From Symbiodinium natans (Eukaryota > Sar > Dinophyceae > Suessiales > Symbiodiniaceae), in NCBI GenBank assembly GCA_905221605.1, contig CAJNDS010000049.1, positions 1 through 64,000 on the forward strand: DNA of 64,000 nt, read 5' to 3'. Shown piece after piece: positions 51,701 to 63,265 of this stretch. The position numbers and the translations under genes are program-made. Positions within the stretch are counted from its first letter, which is position 1; the number at the start of each line of letters is the position of its first letter. The notes beneath the pieces were generated by a model. It was not told where the DNA came from. It did no database searches and saw nothing but the letters and a program-made list of their open reading frames with translations.

Positions 51701-53197
51701 TTGATTAAGATTTTATCTTTGTTTGGTGCCATGGATATGATGCGGCGTCGATCTGAACCTGGACCATTATCGGCGGCCAATGATGCCGAAGAAAATCGTG
51801 GTGATGGGGGTGAAGAACGACAACAAATGGTACAAGCGCTGACAGATGGTAGGGAGGTTGCAATGATACAACCAACGTCTCAGGTGGAAAACGAAGTGGT
51901 TCCGGTTCCAGCAGCGAATCCTTTCTGGAGCGAGCGGGCTCATGAAGAAATGAGACTGAGGCAATCAAGGCCAGCAAGTCTTCCTGCGAGCGGAGGGGAT
52001 AGAAGTGGTGAAGAAACAAGAAGGCCACCGTCGTTGCCAGAACTTCGGGATCGGGAACCTGCACCAGCTGAGAGGCCATCGTCAGGTTTAATGGGCCAGA
52101 TGGAAAGAGGTAATATTGGTGAGACACAAGGCGAGGAAGAGCTTATTCCTGATCTGAGTGGTGAAGAACAAGGTGAAGATATGGCGGTGGTAAAGCGTGC
52201 GCTGAAAGAGTTGCTTGTGCAAACAAAGGAGCTGGGGAACAGGTTGCATCGTGTGGAGGAGAAAAGCTATACCTCTGCTGCATCTGGGTCAGCTTCGAGA
52301 GCACGGAGCGCTGGAGTGGTGGACGCAAATGCTGCATATCCTTTGGGAATGACTCCAGAGAAGCAGTACCTGCCAGGACAAGTTTTCTACACTGATGGTA
52401 TGGGTGGTTTCTGGACTGTGTTGCCTGATGGGACATGGCTGCCGATTGAGGGCTACGACCTTCCAAAGGGTTGTGACCTTCAACCCTTGCCTGAGCCCAG
52501 GGAAGGGGATGTTCATGTGGAGGATGAGAAAGAAGTGCCAATGATGCACGTAGCTGAAGGGAAGAAACCCTCCAGATTGCCTCCATTGAATTACCCCATG
52601 GGAGGTTCTGCAAGTGGTGGATATGCAAGTGGACCGCCTGGTTTAACACATGTTCCGATTACTTCCTTGCCGTCAGGCGTTGATGGTTCTGCCGCACTGT
52701 TGGGAAATCAGCCCGGTTTTGTTTCAGCTCGGGAAACTTCGACGCAAGAGAACTCAGCAGGATCGGGTGGATATACAATGGTGGATGATGTTCCATATCG
52801 GTGGAAAATGATTGCTGGGAAGTTGGAATTAGAAAAGGTTCCGCTCACAGCTTTTACGCCCGGAATGGGACATGGACTGCCTCAAGGGCCTGGTGGAAGG
52901 GTCAGCTTACCTCCTGGAGCGGTGGTGCCACGTGGTATGCCAGACATTGGTGATAGTTCTGGAACTGAACGCCCGGGGGCTCTTGGGAAGCATGTGATGA
53001 GCCTTCCTACTTTGGCAGACTACACACCAAGCAATCCGACGGCACTAGGTGATTGGATCGCAATGATCGAGCCAATGTTGTCTTCGCTGACAGATACAGG
53101 AAGAGTGTGGTGGCAATCCGTCTATACAAAGGCGTATGAAGCGTACGCCAAATGGTTGAGTGTCTCTCCGCTGGAAAGGTTGGGCATCAACCTGCAG
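51701..53197 (+). CDS. Copia-type retroelement gag-like region, copy 2 (3' truncated)
   Basis: The long frame starts near the ATG at 51731 (MDMMRRRSEPGP), after the leader. It has a disordered acidic/proline-rich N-terminal part, a predicted helix (VKRALKELLVQTKELGNRLH), then LPTLADYTPSNPTALGDWIA, later RVWWQSVYTKAYEAYAKWL and SVSPLERLGI. The D-W-I...WW...Y..WL...PLERL pattern is that of gag-like domains in dinoflagellate copia polyproteins. Zinc knuckle, protease, integrase and RT do not follow. Retroelement similarity stops near 53197, where an acceptor-like ctgcag precedes a different reading. It is therefore a truncated, probably dead copy. Confidence 0.65.
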
Positions 53198-53198
53198 G

Positions 53199-53358
53199 CC
53201 TGTCCTTTGGAAAAAAGTGTACCCAGTACGCTTTTAACCCCGAGGCCGCTCAGGAGCGTTACGTGGGACCGGGGGAAAAGTGTCCCCGGAGAAAAGAGTA
53301 CTTGGCAACATACAAAGAGTACTTGGCCACGACGAAACTTGACTTTTCAGAGATTTGA
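53199..53358 (+). CDS. Possible terminal exon, unknown protein
   Basis: After caacctgcag the frame LSFGKKCTQYAFNPEAAQER continues YVGPGEKCPRRKEYLATYKE to TGA. The composition differs from gag and reads like a host exon. The gag frame also stays open here but becomes low quality. Confidence 0.4.
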
Positions 53359-53564
53359 ACCAAAAACGCCCCAAAAACGTGAAGAAACCAAATGTTTTCA
53401 GAGATTTGCTTCCCACACAAGCACAGCTTAATATGTACAGACTTGAATCTGCATTCGGTTTTGTGGGGCCTTTCCTGCTTGAGAGCGCGCTCCTTATAAG
53501 ATATGCGTGATTCTTCTCTCTGTCGTGGGGGTGTGCAGTGTGCAGGGTGTGGGTTTTGTGCGCG

Positions 53565-53567
53565 TGT

Positions 53568-53612
<45 letters not shown>

Positions 53613-53627
53613 TGTGTGTGTGTGTGT

Positions 53628-53672
<45 letters not shown>

Positions 53673-53734
53673 TGTGTGTGTCTGTGTTTTGGGGGGCCTG
53701 CATGTGTTTGTTGTGTGTGTGTGTGTGGGTGCGA

Positions 53735-53793
<59 letters not shown>

Positions 53794-53815
53794 TGGGTGG
53801 GTGGGTGGGTGTGTG

Positions 53816-53847
<32 letters not shown>

Positions 53848-53990
53848 TGCTTGCTCGTGTGTGTTTGTGTCTGTGTGTGTGTGTGTATGTCTGTGTGGGT
53901 GTGCATGTGTGTCTCTGTGTGTGTGTGAGTGTGTGAGTGTGTGCATATGTGCATGCGCGTGTGCGTTTGTGCGTGCTTGCGCGCTTGCGT
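53565..53990. repeat. (TG)n/(CGTG)n/(TGCG)n microsatellite
   Basis: Over 400 bases of alternating purine-pyrimidine sequence with GTGC, GTGG and TCTG variants. Six open frames (VCVC, HTHT, ARTH) are artefacts. Confidence 0.97.
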
Positions 53991-53999
53991 GTGCGTTCT

Positions 54000-54925
54000 G
54001 GGCTATACATGCAGCGAAGTCTTGTTGACGCATGGCATGAAAAGCGGCAGACGTCAATTATGGCTAACGCTTGATCATGATCGAAGCATGCGAATCGCAG
54101 TTGGCCGGTTCGCGACAAGCTGTGGGAGTGTCAGAAAGATAAGCAGATACATGAAAGTCGATCTGCATGTAAAAAATCAAATATGTGTTATATAAGTTAT
54201 ATATATATATATATCTATGTATTATATGTTGATGATATACAATATATAGATGTCTCTAATGTATATTCCGCGTATAGGGCAAAGCTGGTTTGCGATCTGA
54301 TCGATCGATGGGGCTGCAGCAATATAGAAAAACATATAGGTAGCTATAGGTCGGCCTGGCCGCTGGCGGCATGGGCTCAGGATTGTTGAGGGGTTTATAG
54401 GGTTTAGGGTTTAGGGTTTATAAGGCTTAGGGTTTAGGGTTTAGGGTTTAGGGATGGGTGGTGTTGCGCATGGATGTTGAGGGGTGCGTGGGCCCGCCCT
54501 GTATTGTTTGAAGGATCTGCTGCTTTAAAGTGGTGTTAACTTTGGGGCTAACCTTGCAGGACTTGCCGGATTAAGGGTGTTGGAGGATTAATTGATGTAT
54601 ACTTCAGTGACTTTAAGGTTTGGGCTCTATAGCGGTCTTGTGTTGTTGTTGTGCTTCGGCTATAGCGAAGTCGCTCAGTATAATGGTGTTCAGGGCCTTG
54701 CGGCTCACGCATGGATTGTGCTTGAAATTTCGCTTCCCGATTCGAAGCAGCCGCTGTGCATGTGAGATGCGGTTCCTGCGTGAACTCAGTTTGTCGGCCC
54801 GGGCAATCCGCGTTTAATTGTGCTTGTATACACATCTGCGTATGGGCACATGCAGAAGTGTGATGCTCAGCTAGCTAGCGCAGGTGGAACTAAAGTTAGT
54901 TTCGTGTGAGGCCGGCTTCTTTTTT
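54000..54925. other. No supported gene
   Basis: Unique sequence, a (TA)n run near 54195-54240 and a TTTAGGG block at 54385-54455. The short open frames lack motifs and splice support. Confidence 0.4.
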
Positions 54926-54930
54926 CTTAG

Positions 54931-56549
54931 CCATGCCACGCGCGTGCAAAGAGTTGCCAACCTTTCTGGCATCGCAATGGGCAACTTGCTTCATCGATAC
55001 GCTGCAGAAGCTGGAACTCTCGCAGGACCGCGTTGTGAAGATTCCTAAATGAAAGGATTGCGCAATTTCAGGAACGAGTTGTGTGGGACCCATATGACTG
55101 GCATCAGTGTAGATCCACAGTCTATGATTGTCTATGTTTTCGCTTCAAAATACGTCATGGATCAATATGGTCTGAAGGACAAACTTTTGGATTACTCCTT
55201 GGATGGTCTCACGGGGGAGGATGCAGCTGAATCTATGTCGGCAGAAGCAAGGAACGACCTCTTGGAAAGAAACTGCGATGTAGTGGGTGCGTGTCTACTC
55301 TCGAACAGTATATATACATATATATATATATATACATATGTATAGTCGTGGAGATTATTTAGCTGAACTTCTGCGTTGTCAGTGGAATTAATGCGTGTAA
55401 ACTCAGGTTGCTGCTGGCTTCCTCAGGATGGGGGTCTGTCTTGCCGGTGGAGATGATCTCTGCGGTGCTGGCCCGGGTATATACCGGACAGGATGCCGAT
55501 GGACAGGAGCCATCGATCGTGATACTTTTTTTCCAGTTACGCGGGGTCTTCGTCTTCGGGCTGGTTGGGCGAAGAAGTTAGAAATCACAGAACCCATTAT
55601 TCGAACCGGCGATATATGGGTTAATTGGGTTTAAGGTTTACTTTAGGGTTTAGGGTTTAGGGTTTAGGGTTTAGGGTTAGGGTTTAGGGTTTAGGGTTTA
55701 GGGAGGGCTTAGGGTTTAGGGTTTAGGGTTTAGGGTTTAGGGTTTATAGTTTAGGGTTTAGGGTTTAGGGTCTAGGGTTTATAGGCTTTAGGCTTTCGGT
55801 GTTGCAGGGTCGCGTTGGAAGCCTCAATTTTTGCGAAGCAGCATGGGTGTTGCTACAGAAGCTTTATGTTCTGCAGGAGATATCCTGTGACTTGCAGCTG
55901 GCCGCCAAACAAGCAGCAGTTCTGAAATCGTTTGCGGCGTGGTTGCAGCGTCTGAAATGTGAATGGTTGTTGGTTTCTATGTACGTTTGGCGAGTGATTT
56001 CGTTGTGATACGCGCAGGCCTCTTTCGTTGTGCGTGAAACGAAGAAGACAACTTCGGCTCGCAAACCGTGGATGAAAGCCCTGAAGGACAGCAGCGTGGG
56101 CACACTCGGCATTCATCTGCAAACCGTCAGAAACTAGATGCTGATTAAACGCTCCTGACACAGGAGAAAGTCGGGTTCGTACTCTTGCAGAAGAAGTACG
56201 ACCGTAAGAAGAACGCCAAAGTGGAGACGCCTGTGGAGCCTTCACCAGAGCAACCTGAAGAGCCCCCGACTCGCAAAGGAGTGCTGAGTCGCATGCGCAC
56301 ACGTACGTTTGGTAAAAAACACAGCGTGCATGCAGTGCAGGAAAACCACATCCGCCCACGTTGAATCCCGATGAGATGGAGACACAAGTAATGCCAGGAC
56401 TGGGAATTCCAGATGTACAGCCTCCGCGACACCTAGGGGCAGTGATGGCTGCTATTATGCTAGCACCGCCGCGGTTGGACTTCCGGCTTCAGCAGAAGAC
56501 CCAGTTCAAAGCACTGCTAATGTCAAAATCCAATCGAAAACAAGGCTGA
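54931..56549 (+). CDS. Multi-exon gene, unknown protein, with very short introns
   Basis: Exons joined in one frame: 54931-55029 (after ttttttcttag), 55072-55286 (NELCGTHMTGISVDPQSMIV...), 55427-55518 (WGSVLPVEMISAVLAR...), 55808-55972 (GRVGSLNFCEAAWVLLQKLY...), 56018-56125 (ASFVVRETKKTTSARKPWMK...), 56164-56311 (EKVGFVLLQKKYDRKKN...), then 56341-56549 (PGLGIPDVQPPRHLG..., TGA) or an end at TGA 56364. Introns: 42 (GC-AG), 140, 289, 45, 38 and possibly 29 bp. The 289-bp intron contains the whole TTTAGGG block 55635-55795. Alternatively exon 3 ends at a stop at 55581 and two genes are present. The later part is lysine/proline-rich. No domain is recognised. Confidence 0.58.
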
Positions 56550-56683
56550 GCGGTTGACCAAATTTAGACCTACTACTTAACTGGTCCGAATGATGCACGG
56601 GCTAAACCTCGCCCTGTAGGATTCGCCGACGACGCTGATGTCGCAGGACACTGAATTATAGTACCCCGATTCTTAATTTGCAG

Positions 56684-57430
56684 GCTTGATGATCAGGGGC
56701 ATATGTCAGGAAGCCCAGGTTTAGCCAAGCCCATGTTGCAGGGCATGTGCAGTGTGTGTGTGTGTGCTGTGGCGGCTAGGATGCCATGTATAGATACACA
56801 TTCGGTCTTGCATTCAGGAGAGGACGCAGAAGATCAGCCAGCCGTGGCCCCTTTGTTGCATGTGGTTGGGATTGCGTGTTGACAGGGATATGCCCGATCC
56901 CAGCTATAGAGCTTCTATTCCTGTGTTCGTCGGTGCAGCTAGCCCGGCAGTGCCCACTATAGTGTGCCTAGGTGAAGAAGGCAAAACGCCAGATGGATCA
57001 GGGGCCGCTCTACAAGACATTTAGGGAGTTCACGAGGCTGGGAAATGGAAAGTTTCAGAGTTTGTGGAACAATGCAAGTCCTGCCCTGAAATCTTTCACA
57101 TGCTGTGCGCAGGAAAGCCAAGCAAGAGTATGGGCTGTCTCACAAAGACCCTAGCCACAAAAATAGCAACGTGTGTTTCTTTTATTTATTTGGTTTTGTG
57201 TGGCTAGGGCTTCGGGGTCTTTTCTTTGGGCGCAAAGGATGCGAATCAGCTCTGGCTGCGCTCTGTGATCAGAGAGCTCCTCGACTACACTCATTTTTTA
57301 ATCACCCGCATACTGCAACACCGATCCTGCATTCGAACTAGCTGAAAAACATCCTGTCACCAATGCTGTGCCCAGGGTCATCGTCTCTGGCATGTCGGAG
57401 AAGGAGAAGAAGAAGCGGCGGCTCCAGTGA
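56684..57430 (+). CDS. Multi-exon gene, unknown protein (may continue the previous one)
   Basis: Exons: 56684-56753 (LDDQGHMSGSPGLAKPMLQG..., donor in a TG run), 56818-56961 (to TI|gtgtgc), 57025-57153 (GVHEAGKWKVSEFVEQCKSC, later CAGKPSKSMGCLTKTL), 57208 onward (GFGVFSLGAKDANQLWLRSV...) and 57342-57430 (EKHPVTNAVPRVIVSGMSEK, KKKRRLQ, TGA). Phases match for the first four joins; the third uses a GC donor. The last join is unresolved, and the fourth exon could instead stop at 57343. The basic C-terminus KEKKKRRLQ could be a nuclear signal. CxxC occurs in CKSC. No family is recognised. Confidence 0.55.
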
Positions 57431-57743
57431 CCCACACGATCCTGACTGCTGCACAGGGGGGGGGTGCAATTAAGATTCAGAAGCATTCTGCGTATGCTTT
57501 TCTGGACTAAGCTTTTTGCTTTTCCACTGTAATTAAGCATCAGGAAATGCACGCTGCATATTTCTCTGCCCTGTATACGCAGACGATAGGCGAATCTAGA
57601 TTGCACACATGCACAGTCCGAAGATGCAGCGTGATAGTGCTGGTGCGTCTCTAGATGCCCTGTGAGAAGTCACAGTGCTGGTTCGGGGATTCCTGTTGGG
57701 TGGACACACCTGCCTCTTGACAGCAAAAGACATGAACATCAAT

Positions 57744-57930
57744 CAGGGTTTAGGGTTTAGGGTTTGTAGGGTTTAGGGTTTAGGGTTTAGGGTTTAGGGT
57801 TTAGGGTTTAGGGTTTAGGGTTTAGGGTTTAGGGTTTAGGGTTTAGGGTTTAGGGTTTAGGGTTTAGGGTTTAGGGTTTAGGGTTGGTTAGGGTTGTTTA
57901 GGGTTGTTTAGGGTTGTTTAGGGTTTAGGC
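57744..57930. repeat. TTTAGGG array, plus orientation
   Basis: About 24 near-perfect units with one GTTTGTAGGG interruption and a right-hand variant GTTGTTTAGG. One of the largest arrays in the window. Confidence 0.95.
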
Positions 57931-58229
57931 TTATATAAATTGTGTAGGGTTTGCGTCCGGAGTTTTGGGGGTTTTGTTTTTTAAACTTGAGTTTTGGGGT
58001 GGTTGGGGGGTTGGGCGGGGGGGGGTGTTTTGGCCGAGAACTATAGGGGGGTTTGGGTTCTGCATGATTCCCAGCAGAGCCACGCGCCCCAGAGTTTTCT
58101 GGCAGGTTTGGGGGGGTCGGATCGGGGGGGGGGGGGTTGGGGGGAACATCTCGGAAATATGTGGGGATGGATTGGGGGGGTTGGGGCGGTTGGGGTGTTA
58201 AATTGGGTGCCTAAACTAGTGTACCCAAA

Positions 58230-58312
58230 GTGGGGCGCCGGTGCGGAAACTGGGGTGCCCAAACTGCGGTGCCCAAACTGGGGTGCCCAAACTGGGGTGC
58301 CCAAACTGGGGG
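58230..58312. repeat. 14-bp tandem repeat (TGCCCAAACTGGGG)
   Basis: Four near-perfect units plus degenerate flanking ones. The unit is itself partly palindromic (CCCAAACTGGG). The period is not a multiple of three. Confidence 0.85.
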
Positions 58313-58664
58313 GCTGGGAAACCAGTCGTGTGCCATACGACTGGCTCACGCTTTGCCGAAAGGCCGGGTGGGGGTGGGGGTTGGTCCAAGAGCGTTCTTG
58401 ATTCAGAGTTTCCACTGTGCATGAGGGATTGCGAAAGCATACAATTTCTATTTATCCTGGCCTTGAGGGTTTAGGGTTTGGGTTTAGGGTTTGGGGCTTA
58501 GTGTTGAGGGTTTATAAGGGTTTAGGGTTTGGGTTTAGGGTTTAGGGTGGCGCTAGCTTGGTCCGGGTTTTCAAAAGAGCATGCAAGTGTGGGAAGTGCG
58601 GTGTCCCGCTACTGAAACAGATCCAGTGTGTCTTCGTGAGATGATGCTGTATCTTTCGTTTGCA

Positions 58665-61600
58665 GAGGCATTGCATTCTGGTCCACCCAATAAATTAAGA
58701 AAGCGCAGCTGGGCCTTAACTTTACGGACTGTACGTGGTTGCTGTACCATGCACTATACAAATTTTCTAGGGTTCGGAGCCATGGGTCCACGCCCTCGTG
58801 TTCAGCAAATGATTTCCCGTCACGTCCCTCGCTCTATCATTGCCTTGCTGTTCATTATGGCGTATATGGATCAGATGGATTCTAGTCTGCACCAAGCGAC
58901 ACAAACCACCACCCGGCCTCTCAAGCCCAAGAACGTCATTGACCCCGCTTGCAAGGACGATAGAGTCGGAGATCTCGATGCGGTAGAAATCTTTTGTGGA
59001 GTTGGAGCTACTGGGCCGGTATGTTCCGCTTCATTTATCACTGTGGCCTTATTTAGGGCTTAATGGTACTTATCCTTGCGTGCCAAGCCTCCAGGAAATC
59101 CATCGCGCTGCCACCAATTTGGGATATGCAGCCAGGAAGCTGGATATAACCAGGTCTCAGATCGAGGACGTCAGTTCACCTTGGGGATTTGTGTTGCTCC
59201 AAAGCAAAATGGGTTTGGCAGAATTAACAGTGTCGGAACTTCCTGATGTACAAAGTACTTGAAAGCTCAGGTTGTGTTTACTTTTGGTGCGTCGTATCCG
59301 ATATGCCGGCCTCCTGGTGCTGGCGCCATGCTGAACCCCGACTGCACAACAGCCAGCGAGGCTCCTTAAACCCAAGCCTGGAAATAGTATTCACAAGTTG
59401 GGTGGGGTTTAGTATTAGGGGGAAGCAGTTAAGCCAAAATACGGGCCCCCTCACAACTATTTTTCTCCCGCTGGTGTATACATTCGCATGAGTTTTGCGC
59501 ATGCGTCCAGGGTTGACAATTAACACTCGAAGAGTTGCACCAAAACTGGACTTCCTAAACCTCTGAATTTCCCGAAAAACCCGAACCCCTACAAAGCCCA
59601 AAATCATGCGGATTCCAAAAGGGTTGATAAGGGTATAGCTTAGAGGGTTTCAAGCGATCATATGGTTGCTCTGAAATTGCCATTCTGTTACTAGAACTTT
59701 AGGAATGCATATTTTGAGGAGCACAAACTGAGGTTAACTCGATCCCACTTTAGGCGTTTAGGGCAAGATAGCTATAGGGCCTCTGAGGGTGCATGGCTAC
59801 TTCAGACTTTCGAGGGTTTAGGTGTTAAAGCAGCCTTTCCAGCAATCGTATGGTGGCTTTGAGACTGTCATCGTTCCAATAGGTCAGGGAATGAAAACCA
59901 GTGCAAAAATAAGGTTCCCATATTCTGTCTTGTGGCTGGCTAGGGCTTATGTAATACCCACTGGGTTAATTCAGTACGATGTCGCAGTGTTTTCTCAGGC
60001 TCATGCAGAGAGACACAGACACTATGCACGAGTACATGTTGCATTCTAAAGATGTTTAGCTTCGTTCGGGTTAACAGCTTATGAATAGCCCGAGTCTCGC
60101 ATGATGTTGGCCAGGCTGCAGGTGAGCGCGTGTGCTCAAGGGAATCATCACACCTCGGCTACATAGAGCTAAGTAAGGCAAACCCGGCTAACCCTGCCAC
60201 GCGTGCTGAAACCTAATTCCCCTGCAGAACCCATACTTTCTAAACCCTATATCATATAAGCCCTGCAACAGCCTATAAGCCCTGCAACGATCCCGACGAC
60301 GTGGATGCTTCTAGAAGCAATCTATAACTACTCCTACCTGAGCAACCCATCCCCGCTGCGCAACATTGTCGGCAAGCACGTTCGTTCAATCTGGCATCAT
60401 GGCTGCAACATGGCACGCGACAGGAGGATTCTATTCATCACGCAACAAGACGTTGAACTTCGCCGCCTCAACAACAATAAGCCACTCCGAGTGCCAGCAC
60501 AGCTGTGCGTTGTCGCAATCTGGATCTAGCTCACACGTACGATGAGGAACGGCGCATGTCAATGACGTACGTGCTTGGCTGTTGCTATAGCTGCACGGTG
60601 CACATGATCTGCGTTAGTTCCACGCTGTGCACGCGACCGTACGTAGCTAGAGCTCTAGAGGACCCGGGCCTCAAGCTTCGATCCCAGCTTCCCTATATCG
60701 GGTTTAGGGTTTAGGGTTTAGGGTTTAGGGTTTAGGGTTTAGGGTTTAGGGTTTAGCAGTGTCCACGTCGAATCCCACATCCCCTCCCCGCCCCTATTGT
60801 GATCAACTCTCTTCACTTCATCCTCCTTGCATCTCGGGTGCAGTTTGCCGCAACGCGCAGGCATGCCAAATGACAGTTCGAGCGGAAATTTAGCGTTGCG
60901 TGTGATAGCTTGGGTACGGATTCCGCGCCTCAGTGCAGATCGTCCTGTCTTAAGTGATCTAGCCTGGCTGCAGATTCCACGACAGCTAGCTTGGGCACGC
61001 GGACACATTCCATGTTGATAGCTGCGCGGGGCATGCGCTTTTTTCGCTTGGGTGCGGATTCCGCGACTTAAGAGTGAGGATTCTATGTGTTCTGGGGTAC
61101 GGATTCCGTGTTACTCGTAGCTTGGGTACGGATCTCGTAGCTTGGGTACGGATCGGATCTTTGGGATAGCTGCAGCACGGAATCCGTGCTAGATGTTTCT
61201 CGTCGCACCTAGGCAGTGCATTTCTACACATAGTGCGATGTACATTGTGGGCTACCTCTTGAGTTCTATGCATGGGGCTGTAAAAGGGTGCAGCCTTTTG
61301 AGTTTCGGGTTTTTGGGGTTTAGAGTCTATATAGCTAAAATTTCTGGGCTGGCAGCGCGAATCTGTACATAGGATGCAGTTGCGAAAATTATAAAGGAGG
61401 GGAACCGCAACCCTGCGTAACGAACCCTATAAACTCTTTTTCAAATGGGCTCCTGACTTGACCGTATACGCAAACCAACCTGAACTTTGAAGTAGAACGC
61501 AGAACCCGAAAGATACATAGTGGCCCCCGAAACCCTGAACCCTAAATTGGCCGAACATTACATCAACCCTAAAGTGAATCTTGGACGTCGAACCTTTGCA

Positions 61601-62550
61601 TCCCAGGTTCGTCCTTTGGCTTTATGTGCTCTTGGGTGACTGGCCGCTGCCCCATGCTACCAGATGGTTTGCAAAAGCATGCATCGGTTCGCGTAGGGAA
61701 TCTATTGGCTGCTCGGCCGCTCGGCTGCTCTAGAACAATACTTACCAGGCATCCCACGCTGTACTTGCAAGATCATCGTGGTGAACCCTATAGGCCCTAG
61801 GGTCTTAAATCAGGCGTTTTTCGCTCATGTGCCTAGGACCACTCTTTTGATGGCTCTAGCTCGGGCGCTGGGGATTTGCTTCTTGATGGAGCAACCCCAA
61901 CATCCTACGACTGGGGGCCTGCAGGGGCTGTCTATATTCAAAGAGCTAGCGCAAAAGATGCCTGTGCCTTTGCGTGTTGGCAAAACTTATAATTCGCTGC
62001 TAAATTTGTACGTTTATAGATATGGTTTTCGAGTTGAGTGATTGCCTGTCTATATATTCCATCAAATGCTAAGGTCTATCGCTTCCCCATTCGCATGGAA
62101 GCCTTTGATGCAGCGACTTCAAAACCAACCTGGTTGTACAGCAACCATCTTCGCTTTGAGGCCATTTGTGTCCCTAAACCCCAAACCCAAAACCCCAAAC
62201 CCCAAACCCCAACCCCCAAACCCCAAACCCTAAACCCTAAACCACATTTATTTCGGGCTCAGCGCCGGGGATGTTTCGGTGATTTTCGAGTTTCGTTTTC
62301 AGGCCATATAGGGGCTTAAGTGTTTAGGCTGTAGAGGGTTCATAAGGTTTAGGGTTTTGGGTTTATAATGGGTTCAAAAAGCTGAACCGTTCGACCCCGA
62401 AACCTCACCCCTGCCTGAATTTGCCTGCAGGCAACTGTCCGGAAGACCTGGGAATGGCAACAAACGCAACGTTGCACTGGTAACCCGAAGAAAACCAAGA
62501 AGAAGATCACGAAGGTCACCTACGACGCACCCCTGCCTTATATGGACAAT
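58665..62550 (+). CDS. C5-methyltransferase-like protein of a dinoflagellate family
   Basis: Probable SAM-dependent methyltransferase fold, target unknown. Exons joined in frame: 58665-59018, 59095-59229, 59266-59329, 61607-61715, 61837-61975, 62074-62169, 62431-62550. Motifs: DLDAVEIFCGVGATG (SAM-binding motif I, compare DLFAGxG); KLDITRSQIEDVSSPWGF; AGLLVLAPCSSFGFM, built across the third and fourth exons, with the PC Cys of C5-methyltransferase motif IV; SVRVGNLLAA; LLMALARALGICFLMEQP (compare ENP/EQP motifs); SKPTWLYSN. Introns: 76, 36, 2277 (GC-AG), 121 (GC-AG), 98 and 261 bp. The Cys codon is split T|GT across the 2.3-kb intron. The 5' end is open (an upstream ACKCGKCG exon near 58576 is possible). 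The 3' end continues beyond 62550 at gtatgt. Motif order and the in-phase joins make this an apparently intact gene. Confidence 0.75.
59330..61606 (+). other. 2.3-kb intron of the methyltransferase-like gene
   Basis: Bounded by donor GC at 59330 and acceptor tcccag at 61601-61606. It holds a TTTAGGG block (60701-60755), a degenerate tandem repeat (60900-61165) and otherwise unique sequence with no supported gene. Short open frames inside (for example 60305-60529) lack motifs. Confidence 0.6.
60898..61165. repeat. Degenerate tandem repeat around GCTTGGGTACGGATTCCGCG
   Basis: agcttgggtacggattccgc, cgcttgggtgcggattccgc, ggtacggattccgtg, tagcttgggtacggatc (twice) and tggctgcagattccacg recur about every 25-60 bases. 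It lies within the large intron. Confidence 0.75.
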
Positions 62551-62799
62551 GTATGTATAGGGTCGTGCAAAAGGGTTTAGGGTTTAGGGTTTAGGGTTTA
62601 GTACGGGTTTAGGGTTTAGGGTTTAGGGTTCAAGGGGTGTTAGGTGTCATGTCCGCTTGGAGGATGAAGGCTTGCCCCCGCGAGCAATGTAATGCACTCG
62701 GGGGGTTCTGCTTCGTGTTGGCTGTTTGTTTCTTTGGGGATGGGGGGTTTGGGGGCGCCCCTGAATTGCGGGTGAGAGGCTGTGACCGGCCAGAGACGC

Positions 62800-63265
62800 T
62801 CCACAGGCATTGCAGCAGCCGTCAAAGGCACACAGTGCCTGGGTGACACCATAGATTCATTTCTTGCAAATATAGTGCTTGGATTCGTAGTCCTTGAACA
62901 CTCTGAGCATATGTGCAATGAGGGAATACACACCGAAGTTCGCCGAGACTATCGTCAAATGCTGGGCTGAAGGTCACTGCAATTGCCCGTCGGCTGTCCC
63001 CTGTGTGCACATGAAAGTGGTATAGGTGCTGCGTGTGAGCATGGTCTAATGCGCCCCCTGTCCCACCAGACTACACAGAAGGGGCCTCGAAATCCTATCC
63101 AAGGCATGTGCTGGCTGCTTATCTTCTGCGCCGTCACTTTTCGAAAGCCCGGGTTCCGAATATAACGAAGCCGACGAACTGCGCACATTGTTTGGCGAAC
63201 CCTTCCATTGGCACGAGCAGGCCCAGAAAGCTGTAGCTACCCTGAACCAGAAAGTAGAAGCCGTT
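62800..63265 (+). CDS. Possible 3' exons after the methyltransferase-like gene
   Basis: Candidate segments: 62810-62970 (after ctccacag; IAAAVKGTQCLGDTIDSFLA or a short alternative frame), 63072-63160 (ASKSYPRHVLAAYLLRRHFS) and 63160-63265 (EADELRTLFGEPFHWHEQAQ...). All are on plus and coding-like, but frames and joins are unresolved. Confidence 0.35.

Noticed and set aside
53234-54118. Open frames up to 294 codons over the TG/CGTG microsatellite
   Set aside because: Composition-driven HTHT/VCVC/ARTH polypeptides on both strands; no domain or splice logic.
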